Source: Phytoamicus setariae
Lineage (GTDB): Bacteria > Pseudomonadota > Alphaproteobacteria > Rhizobiales > Rhizobiaceae
DNA length: 64,000 nucleotides
Direction of reading: 5' to 3'
Assembly (NCBI RefSeq): GCF_016722925.1
Contig: NZ_JAEQNC010000011.1
Coordinates: 1-64,000, forward strand
The notes under the pieces were generated by a model that worked only from the letters and a program-made list of their open reading frames with translations, made no database searches and had not been told where the DNA came from. How positions within the stretch are numbered: the first letter of the stretch is position 1; the number at the start of each line of letters is the position of its first letter. The position numbers were made by a program, and so were the translations under genes. Positions 39,227 through 46,266 of the stretch are shown piece by piece.

Positions 39227-39581
39227 GCCCAGTTAATGGGCAGGGAATGAACGGCAAACAAGCAATGCGCCGTCGATTTGAGCAACCTTCCCACAAAATA
39301 CCTTGCCAATGAAGGAAAATGTAGTTTCCAGCGAATTCGTCGCGCCGGATGCTTTGCAATTATTTTTGGCAGTGTATTAATATTTCCCGGACGAAAGAAT
39401 ACGGCCTGCCCCGTTGTCGGCGGAGCCGATGCGATTGCATCTCGACGCAGTGCATTCCCTACCAGTGAATTCTCCATTTCCCATTTCTTCCAGACCTATC
39501 GGACAAGACGCAATTGCATTCGTCCTGAAAATACATTGGGGAACAACCTCGCAATCGCAAAGTCAAACGGGAGATTCCAGC
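39227..39581. other. AT-rich intergenic region mtgA / tmoX
   Basis: About 355 nt with no gene. An AT-rich patch at about 39340-39390 is the likely promoter zone of the transporter operon, but no convincing -35/-10 pair or sigma-54 site is visible. It marks the left edge of the methylated-amine cluster. I found no tRNA, integrase or direct repeat in it. Confidence 0.5.
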
Positions 39582-40556
39582 ATGCTGCTATCCGGACTGA
39601 TTTCGAATTTGCGTTACGGCGTTTTAGCATTGGCCACAATCGGCTGCCTTTCCTCGACCGCGCTCGCGCAGGAGGTGGAATCGTCCGATCCGATCAAGGT
39701 GGCGCTGTTCGATTGGACCAGCGTCAATCTCAACGCCAGGATCTATGGCGGCATTCTCGAAAAGCTTGGCTATACCGTCGAGTATCCAACGGCGGACTAC
39801 CTTTCCAGCCTGACCACGGGACTGACCAACGGCGACCTGTCCATCGGCATGGAATACTGGGCGACGACTGCCGGAGAGGCAATGGCCGCCTCAGACGCGA
39901 CTGGCCAGACTGAAAATCTCGGCACGCTCGGCCCAAAGGCCAAGGAGGAGTGGTGGTTTCCTGAATATATGAAGGCGAAATGCCCGGGTCTGCCGAATTG
40001 GGAAGCACTGAAGGATCCGAAATGTGCGGAGGCCTTCTCCACTCCTGAGACGGCACCCAAGGGTCGTTATGTCGGGGGGCCGGTGACCTGGGAAGGCTTT
40101 GACGACGAACGGGTGGCGGCACTTGGATTGCCTTTCACCGTCATCCATGCCGGCACTGATGCCGCGATGTTTGCGGAACTGGAATCGGCCTACCAGCGCC
40201 AGGCGCCGATCATGCTCTGGATCTACTCGCCGCATTGGGCGCCGGCGAAATACAAGGGCGAATGGCTGCAATTTCCGGAATACACCAAGGAGTGCTATAC
40301 CGACCCGAAATGGGGTTCCAACCCGGATGCTAAATACGATTGCGGCAAGCCGCATGGCGAGATCTTCAAATATGTCTGGTCAGGCATGAAGGACAAATGG
40401 CCGGGCGCCTATAAGCTTGCCAGGAATTACAAGATCGACACCGACGTGCTCAACAAGATGAGTGGCGAGATCGACCTTGACGGCAAGACCCCGGAAGATG
40501 TCGCGGCTGCATGGATCGATGCCAACGAAGCGACCTGGAAGGAATGGGCCAAGTAA
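39582..40556 (+). CDS. tmoX: Quaternary amine/TMAO ABC transporter substrate-binding protein (TmoX-like)
   Basis: A 324-residue periplasmic binding protein of the OpuAC/ProX family. The signal peptide runs to about ALAQ (residue 32). Aromatic residues expected to form the cation cage for a trimethylammonium or N-oxide group are seen in FDWTS, GMEYWATT, EEWWFPEYM and LWIYSPHWAP. The ATG at 39582 follows CGGGAGA. The following two genes encode the ATPase and permease. Glycine betaine or choline is the generic substrate of this family. The presence of tdm and tmm in the same cluster makes trimethylamine N-oxide, as for Ruegeria TmoX, the better guess. Confidence 0.78.
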   Translation: MLLSGLISNLRYGVLALATIGCLSSTALAQEVESSDPIKVALFDWTSVNLNARIYGGILEKLGYTVEYPTADYLSSLTTGLTNGDLSIGMEYWATTAGEAMAASDATGQTENLGTLGPKAKEEWWFPEYMKAKCPGLPNWEALKDPKCAEAFSTPETAPKGRYVGGPVTWEGFDDERVAALGLPFTVIHAGTDAAMFAELESAYQRQAPIMLWIYSPHWAPAKYKGEWLQFPEYTKECYTDPKWGSNPDAKYDCGKPHGEIFKYVWSGMKDKWPGAYKLARNYKIDTDVLNKMSGEIDLDGKTPEDVAAAWIDANEATWKEWAK

Positions 40557-40638
40557 CGATCGCCCGATAGCACCGCAGCGGCCGCCGCCGAGCCCTGCCG
40601 GCGGCCGCACAACATGCTCCAGTACCGAGGTATCCCGC

Positions 40639-41742
40639 ATGAATGGCGTTGCCGATATCAGCGCGACAGCACTTCACCGTGAAACGACCGAGCTGCGACC
40701 AATCAAGCTTGCATGCCGCAATCTCTGGAAGCTTTTCGGTGCGACGGCTGCCCAGTTCATCGCGACCCAGGATGGCCGGGCCAGCGCCGAGGACATAGCC
40801 TCCGCCGGCCTTGTCGGAGCTGTGCGCGGCATAGATCTCGAAGTACGCCAAGGCGAGATCTTCATCATCATGGGCCTTTCAGGCTCCGGAAAATCGACGC
40901 TCGTTCGCTGCATGTCACGACTGATCGAGCCGACCTTCGGCAAAATGGAATTCGAGGGCAGGGACCTGCTGAAAATATCCGAAGCCGAGCTGATCGAGCT
41001 TCGACGCCACCGCATGGGCATGGTTTTTCAGAATTTCGCGCTGTTGCCGCATCTCAACGTCATCGAAAATATCGCCTTTCCCCTGAGCATTCAGGGCATG
41101 GCAAAAGCTGAGCGCGACAGCAGGGCGCGCGAAATGATCGAGCTGGTCAGCCTAAAGGGCCGCGAGCATTTCTACCCGCGCGAATTGTCGGGCGGCCAGC
41201 AACAGAGGGTGGGCATCGCACGCAGCCTTGCCACAAATCCGGACATCTGGTTTCTCGATGAACCGTTCTCCGCACTCGATCCGCTGATCCGCCGGGAAAT
41301 GCAGGATGAGTTGATGCGATTGCAGGCAGTTCTGAAAAAGACGATCGTCTTCATCACCCATGATTTCGACGAAGCAATCCGGCTGGCCGACAAGGTTGCG
41401 ATCATGAAGGATGGCGAGATCATCCAGATCGGCACGCCGGAAGAACTCGTTGTCCACCCGGCTACAGACTATGTGGCGGAATTCACCCGCGATGTGCAGC
41501 GGGCGAAGGTGGTATCCGCCCGTCGCCTGATGCAGCCGCCGGATGGCCATGAATATGGCGGCTCAGTCTCGCCTGATGCCAGGATTTCGACCTTCTCGTC
41601 AGCCATCGTCTCCGCGGGCAAGCCGTTTGCCGTGGTCGATGGTTCGGGGCAGATACTCGGCGAAGTGACCCCGCAGGCGGTCGTCGCGCTGCTGGCAGAT
41701 GTCGGCGAAAGGAACAGGTCAGATGGCAGCCATCGCCTCTGA
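40639..41742 (+). CDS. tmoW: Quaternary amine/TMAO ABC transporter ATP-binding protein (TmoW-like)
   Basis: A 367-residue ABC ATPase of the ProV/OpuAA type. Walker A is GLSGSGKSTL, the signature is LSGGQQQRVGIARSL, Walker B is IWFLDEPFSALD, and the H-loop is VFITHD. The N-terminal extension (RNLWKLFGATAAQFIA) is typical of ProV. The C-terminal about 85 residues (ISTFSSAIVSAGKPFAVVDGSGQILGEVTPQAVV) look like one degenerate CBS-like repeat. The ATG at 40639 follows CCGAGG. The 3' end overlaps the permease gene by 20 nt, so the two are translationally coupled. Confidence 0.82.
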   Translation: MNGVADISATALHRETTELRPIKLACRNLWKLFGATAAQFIATQDGRASAEDIASAGLVGAVRGIDLEVRQGEIFIIMGLSGSGKSTLVRCMSRLIEPTFGKMEFEGRDLLKISEAELIELRRHRMGMVFQNFALLPHLNVIENIAFPLSIQGMAKAERDSRAREMIELVSLKGREHFYPRELSGGQQQRVGIARSLATNPDIWFLDEPFSALDPLIRREMQDELMRLQAVLKKTIVFITHDFDEAIRLADKVAIMKDGEIIQIGTPEELVVHPATDYVAEFTRDVQRAKVVSARRLMQPPDGHEYGGSVSPDARISTFSSAIVSAGKPFAVVDGSGQILGEVTPQAVVALLADVGERNRSDGSHRL

Positions 41743-43711
41743 AACAGAAGCCGTTGGCAGGCGCGCGATCAATAGATGGCATGCGATCTGGCCGCTGGCA
41801 TTGTTGGCCGTCGCCGCGCTTTTCCTGATGCGCGACATGTTTCCCAACGCGGTAACCTACCCGAGTGATGCGGTGGTACCGTTGGCAGACTGGATTTCAG
41901 CGATCATGGTGTGGCTGAAGAGCAATATCAGCTGGCTGACGCGAACGATAACGGCGGTGCTCGATGTGCCGCTGGATCTTGCCATGGACCTGTTGGCCAA
42001 GGGCTTCAAGATTGGCCGGGGGCTTGATGCGATTGCACTGCCGCGGCTCTCCTGGGTGGGGATCTGCGCTGCCGCCTTTGTCGCGGGACGTGCCTATGGC
42101 GGCAACCGCCTTGGTTTTCTGGTCGGCGGCTGCTTCCTCTACATCGCGCTGTTCGGCAAGTGGACGAGCGCAATGCTGACACTGGCCTTGATCGTCATCG
42201 CCGTCCCGTTCTGCGTGATGACCGGATTGCTCGTCGGAATCTGGGCGTGGCGGCAACCGTGGGCAAACCGGGTACTGGTTTCGCCCGCGCTGGACTTGAT
42301 GCAGACCATTCCCACGTTTGCCTACCTGATCCCGATGCTGCTGCTGTTCGGAAACAGCCCCGTTTCGGCGATGATCGCCACCGCCATCTTCGCCACCCCG
42401 CCCATGGTGCGCGCCACGATGCTGGGCTTGAGCCGCGTGCCCTCGGAGATTGTCGATTTCAGCGACATGGCCGGCTGTACTCGCTCCCAGAAGCTCTGGC
42501 GCGTATTGGTCCCGGCGGCGCAACCGACGCTGATGGTCGGTGTCAACCAGGTTATCATGCTGGCGCTGAACATGGTGATCATCGCCTCGATGATCGGCGC
42601 AGGCGGCCTGGGCTATGACGTCCTGCTGGCGTTGCGCGCGCTCAAGGTTGGCGAAGCGATGGAGGCGGGTCTGGCGATTGTGGCGCTTGCCATTGCGCTC
42701 GACCGGCTGAGCCAGGCAATCGCGGTGCGACAGTCCGGGTCGAAACCCGGCAGCAATGACGCCGAACCGATCTGGAAGCGTTACCCGAACCTCACGCTCG
42801 CCGTCGCACTTGTCGTGGCCGCTACACTGGCAAGCCTGGTCATCCCTGCCTTTGCGCAACTGCCGAAATCGCTGACGCTGAGTACTGCTCCCTTCTGGAA
42901 AGCGGCGTTGAACTGGGTCACCATCAACTTGTTTGACGCCATCGAGGTTTTCCGCGTGAGCCTGATCCTCTATGTGCTCAACCCGCTGCGTGCCTTCTGC
43001 GAGGGTTTTCCATGGCTCGGGGCGGTTTTTCTGCTGGGACTTGCCGGCTTTCAACTCGGTGGAATTCGCCTCGCATTGACTGTAGCACTGCTGACGGCGT
43101 TTTGTGCGGTGACCGGCCTGTGGGAAAAGACGATGGCGACCGTCTATCTCTGCGGCATTTCCGCCTTTGTCGCCTGCCTGTTCGGCATTCCGCTCGGGCT
43201 TGTTGCAGCCCGCAGCGACCGCTTTGAGCGGTTCATCACGCCAATGATCGACACGCTGCAGGTACTGCCGTCTTTCTGTTTTATCATTCCGGTGGTGATG
43301 CTGTTCCGTGTCGGCGATGTAACCGCGATGATCGCCACGGTGGCCTTCGCGATCGTGCCGGCCATCCGTTACACCAACCACGGCATCCGGCAGGTGCCGC
43401 CATCGCTGGTGGAAGCTGCCCTCGTTTCGGGCTGCACCAGGCGACAACTGTTCTGGAGGGTACAGTTGCCCGTCGCGCTGCCGGAAATCATGCTCGGCAT
43501 CAACCAGACCATCCTGATGGCACTGGCGATGATCATCATCTGCGCGATGATCGGCACCCGGGACCTCGGCCAGGAAGTGTTCATAGCCCTGTCCAAGGCG
43601 GATTCCGGACGCGGCATTGTTGCGGGCCTGGCAATCGCTTTTATCGGCATTGTGGCCGACCGGCTTTTCAATGCGTTGAGCGCCAAGCGCCGCAGCGCGA
43701 TCGCGGGTTAG
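41723..43711 (+). CDS. tmoV: Fused two-domain ABC permease (TmoV-like)
   Basis: A 662-residue inner-membrane permease with two BPD_transp_1 halves in one chain. Each half has its EAA loop: FSDMAGCTRSQKLWRVLVPAAQPTLM in the first and EAALVSGCTRRQLFWRVQLPVALPEIM in the second. Each half is flanked by several transmembrane helices, and a soluble linker lies near residues 335-360. ProW/OpuAB proteins normally have a single such domain, whereas fused permeases of this size are found with TMAO transporters. The ATG at 41723 follows AAAGGA. It ends 4 nt into the stop of the convergent cupin gene. Confidence 0.82.
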   Translation: MAAIASETEAVGRRAINRWHAIWPLALLAVAALFLMRDMFPNAVTYPSDAVVPLADWISAIMVWLKSNISWLTRTITAVLDVPLDLAMDLLAKGFKIGRGLDAIALPRLSWVGICAAAFVAGRAYGGNRLGFLVGGCFLYIALFGKWTSAMLTLALIVIAVPFCVMTGLLVGIWAWRQPWANRVLVSPALDLMQTIPTFAYLIPMLLLFGNSPVSAMIATAIFATPPMVRATMLGLSRVPSEIVDFSDMAGCTRSQKLWRVLVPAAQPTLMVGVNQVIMLALNMVIIASMIGAGGLGYDVLLALRALKVGEAMEAGLAIVALAIALDRLSQAIAVRQSGSKPGSNDAEPIWKRYPNLTLAVALVVAATLASLVIPAFAQLPKSLTLSTAPFWKAALNWVTINLFDAIEVFRVSLILYVLNPLRAFCEGFPWLGAVFLLGLAGFQLGGIRLALTVALLTAFCAVTGLWEKTMATVYLCGISAFVACLFGIPLGLVAARSDRFERFITPMIDTLQVLPSFCFIIPVVMLFRVGDVTAMIATVAFAIVPAIRYTNHGIRQVPPSLVEAALVSGCTRRQLFWRVQLPVALPEIMLGINQTILMALAMIIICAMIGTRDLGQEVFIALSKADSGRGIVAGLAIAFIGIVADRLFNALSAKRRSAIAG

Positions 43712-44070
43712 TCAACCGCAATTTCCGGACCAGCGATATGCACCGCCAGCAGGCAACCTTCGGGACTGTGGGAGCAATGCTCTGTCCCATCCTTGAACCA
43801 GACCAGATCACCCTTCCTGAAAACGGTTCCATCGTTCTCGATCAACTCGCCTTCAAGGATCAGGAACTGCTCGTGGCCATTATGGCGATGCGGCCGCGTC
43901 GTCATGCCGGCCGGCATCCGATAGACGTGAAAGCCGGTGCCAAGCGGCAGGCTTTTGTCGAGCTGCAGAACGCTGTCGCCAAGTGCCGTGCCATCGTCAT
44001 AGACAAACGGCTCGAATTCGGTGTCGTAGATGTTGGCGACCTTTCGTTCGGCGGGTTCAACATTGCGCAT
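43708..44070 (-). CDS. Small cupin domain protein
   Basis: A 120-residue single-domain cupin. Motif 1 is HRHNGHEQFLILEGEL, giving three His and one Glu as likely metal ligands, and motif 2 is FRKGDLVWFKDGTEHCSHSPEG. There is no DNA-binding domain. A strong AGGAGG precedes the ATG at 44070. Its stop codon overlaps that of tmoV, leaving no room for a terminator between the convergent genes. It lies within the methylated-amine cluster. A role as a metal-dependent enzyme or a formaldehyde or amine binding protein is possible, but nothing in the sequence settles it. Confidence 0.82.
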   Translation of the reverse strand: MRNVEPAERKVANIYDTEFEPFVYDDGTALGDSVLQLDKSLPLGTGFHVYRMPAGMTTRPHRHNGHEQFLILEGELIENDGTVFRKGDLVWFKDGTEHCSHSPEGCLLAVHIAGPEIAVD

Positions 44071-44127
44071 GGTTCGTTCCTCCTGAAGTGAATGTTAGCC
44101 GGACAAACATCCTTGCCAAGTAGAATC

Positions 44128-44162
44128 GGCGCGTCCCTGCCAATATATGGCAGGGACGCGCC
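44128..44162. repeat. Perfect 15-bp palindrome with 5-nt loop
   Basis: GGCGCGTCCCTGCCA (44128-44142), loop ATATA, then TGGCAGGGACGCGCC (44148-44162). It lies between the cupin and APC permease genes. The outer GGCGCGTCCC arm is also found in the hairpin after tmm at 49446-49477. Confidence 0.75.
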
Positions 44163-44181
44163 GGCATTCCGACGGATGAAA

Positions 44182-44199
44182 GCGCGGCTGTCGCCGCGC
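44182..44199 (-). terminator. Terminator of the APC permease gene
   Basis: GCGCGGC (44182-44188), loop TGTC, GCCGCGC (44193-44199). On the minus strand it is followed by TTTC, about 15 nt past the permease stop codon. Confidence 0.6.
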
Positions 44200-44214
44200 C
44201 TTATGCAAGCCCCA

Positions 44215-46005
44215 TCAAGATGGCAGCTGGAAGAACCAGTTGGCCCAGAGCACGATCACCAGCCCGACCGTCAATGCGAGGTACGGCAGGATGCCCGCAC
44301 GCCGGACGCCGAGATCCTGGCCCGTGAGGCCCAGATCCTCCATCGCGGCGGCCGGGAACTTGCCGCCGTCACGCACATAGTGCCGCCAGGCAAAGACCGG
44401 CAGGATCATGGCGGCGAAGATGAAGCCCACCCACAACGCGTTGGAGTAGCCCCAGACCTTGGCACCCGCACCAAGGAACAGCACGTTGACGAAGGCCAGC
44501 AACGTGTTGAGTCCGATCAGCCAGGTCGGCGCCTTCCACGGACGCTCGATGTGGGGGGAATCCATCCGATGGATCCAGCCTGCATTGAGGTTGAGGAAGT
44601 TGAAGATGATGTAGCCGACATTGGAAACCGCGAGCACGAAGAAATAGCCGCCGGCATCCGAGGCGATTGCCAGCAGGAACAAATTGAAGCCGAAATCGGT
44701 CCACATCGCCCGCGTCGGCGCGCCGTGCTCGTTGGTGTGGTCGAGATATTTCGGCAGCCAACCGTCCTTCGAGCCTTGGTAGAGCGTCCGCGACGATCCG
44801 GCCATTGCCGTCATGATTGCCAGGAACAGCGCCATGATCATCAGGATGACGAGGATCTGCGTGACGATGCGGCCGCCATGCACCATGTTCGCCAGCGCTT
44901 CGCCGACACCCGTTCCATCAACGATACCTGGCGCCAGCATGCCGGCATGACCAAGAACGCCCTGGAAGGTGAACGGAACGAGGAAGAAGAACAGGCAACA
45001 AAGCAGACCCGAATAGAAGATCGCCTTGAAGGTATCCCGCTTCGGATCCTTCAGTTCGCGCGTATAGCAGACGGCGGTCTCGAACCCGTAGGTCGACCAG
45101 GCGGCAATATAGAGACCACCGAGAAACAGCGTCCATCCGCCGACCGTCCAGGCACCGTCAATGCCGGAATAGCCGGCAGTCGGGGGTACCAGCCCTGTGA
45201 CATTGCCCCACTCGATCGCACCGGTGAAGATCGGATACAGGCCGATCAGCAGCAATGGCACGAGGACGATGATCGCCAGCCATTTCTGCACGTTGGCGGT
45301 GCCTTCGATGCCGCGATGCTGGATCGCAAAAATGATCAGCATCAGAATGCCGCCGATCACGAAAGTGGCATTGATATTTGCAGTCGCCAGGAACGGAATG
45401 TTGAAGCTGGCCAGCGACCAGCCGCGAATCATCGGCGTCAGGGCCGCGATTGCATCGCTGGTCAGCAGTGCCTTGACCGCCACGTCCGGCGTCGCGCCCG
45501 CATTGGCCGCGATGTATTCCGCCACACGCGGACTATCGGCCGCGAGGCTCGCTGCGTTGGCCGCAATCCAGTCGAGTACCGGTTGGGAGTCAGCCAGCGG
45601 GATCGGGAACAGCGCGTTGAGGATATAACCGGCGGCGATCGCACAGCCGAGCGAAAGGACCGGCGACCACGCAAACCAGTTGCACCATACCGAGAGCGGC
45701 GCGATGAACTTCGAATACCGTAGCCAGGCCGTCGCGCCGTAGATTGAGGCGCCGCCCGACTTGTTGCCGAACATGCCCGCAATTTCCGCATACGTGAAGG
45801 ATTGCAGGAAGCCCATGACCATCGAAATGATCCAGACCAGAAAGGCAAGTTTGCCGGTGGTGCCGGCAATGCCGCCAATGGAAAAGAGAACGAGGGGCGG
45901 TACGCCCGCGGCGACCCAGAAGGCGCCTTTCCAATCGAGTGCGCGGTGGAGATTGCTGCTGCTGGTAGCCGCAGGCACTCCTCCCGCTTCCAATACTTGT
46001 GTCAT
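44215..46005 (-). CDS. APC-superfamily amino acid/amine permease
   Basis: A 596-residue inner-membrane transporter with about 12-14 transmembrane helices. The first helices carry the APC pattern (FWVAAGVPPLVLFSIGGIAGTTGKLAFLVWIISM, then FTYAEIAGMFGNKSGGASIYG). YGFETAVCYTRELKDPKRDTFKAIFYSG and RTLYQGSKDGWLP are typical amino-acid-permease loops. A large periplasmic insert (about 150-210) contains DAIAALTP and ADSPRVAEYIAANAG. The ATG at 46005 has GAGGAG about 10 nt upstream, sitting in a small hairpin. It is divergent from tdm inside the methylated-amine cluster, so an amine such as trimethylamine or dimethylamine, or an amino acid made from methylamine, is a plausible substrate. Confidence 0.8.
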   Translation of the reverse strand: MTQVLEAGGVPAATSSSNLHRALDWKGAFWVAAGVPPLVLFSIGGIAGTTGKLAFLVWIISMVMGFLQSFTYAEIAGMFGNKSGGASIYGATAWLRYSKFIAPLSVWCNWFAWSPVLSLGCAIAAGYILNALFPIPLADSQPVLDWIAANAASLAADSPRVAEYIAANAGATPDVAVKALLTSDAIAALTPMIRGWSLASFNIPFLATANINATFVIGGILMLIIFAIQHRGIEGTANVQKWLAIIVLVPLLLIGLYPIFTGAIEWGNVTGLVPPTAGYSGIDGAWTVGGWTLFLGGLYIAAWSTYGFETAVCYTRELKDPKRDTFKAIFYSGLLCCLFFFLVPFTFQGVLGHAGMLAPGIVDGTGVGEALANMVHGGRIVTQILVILMIMALFLAIMTAMAGSSRTLYQGSKDGWLPKYLDHTNEHGAPTRAMWTDFGFNLFLLAIASDAGGYFFVLAVSNVGYIIFNFLNLNAGWIHRMDSPHIERPWKAPTWLIGLNTLLAFVNVLFLGAGAKVWGYSNALWVGFIFAAMILPVFAWRHYVRDGGKFPAAAMEDLGLTGQDLGVRRAGILPYLALTVGLVIVLWANWFFQLPS

Positions 46006-46011
46006 TGATAT

Positions 46012-46130
46012 TAGGCTCCTCAGCCAGTTTTTCGTTGCGCCGTAAGCGCAGTCCCCTTTTTTGCGCCGCATCCGAGAGATGGCTCGACAGTCCGGGTTTT
46101 CCCGATATTTTTCACTGTCGATCGACGGGC
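46012..46130 (-). other. Candidate structured leader of the APC permease gene
   Basis: On the minus strand the leader can form a long stem-loop at about 46086-46121 (outer CGACAGT/ACTGTCG, inner CGGG-AAAA-CCCG). A GC-rich region with TGCGC/GCGCA pairing (about 46034-46051) follows, then GGCT-GAGG-AGCC at 46015-46026, which places the ribosome-binding GAGGAG in its loop and 3' arm. It does not match the glycine, SAM, guanidine or other riboswitch consensus that I know. It may be an unclassified cis-regulatory RNA or simply a structured 5' UTR. Confidence 0.35.
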
Positions 46131-46266
46131 CGCATCCCGCCAACGCGTTACCAAGAGTGAATAATTTTTCATACAGGTCAAGAGGGCTTTACATGCGGAC
46201 CGGGTTTGAGAAATAATATTTTTGCGCTTTGCAGGGTAGAAGTGCAGCGCGGAGACGGGAGGCGAC

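Noticed and set aside
39227-39581. Sigma-54 promoter for tmoX (TTGGCAGTGTATTAATA)
   Set aside because: The -24 TGGCA is present but the -12 TTGC element is missing.
46006-46266. Glycine riboswitch upstream of the GcvT-domain gene tdm
   Set aside because: The conserved glycine-aptamer segments are absent, and GcvT domains here act in methylated-amine demethylation, not glycine cleavage.
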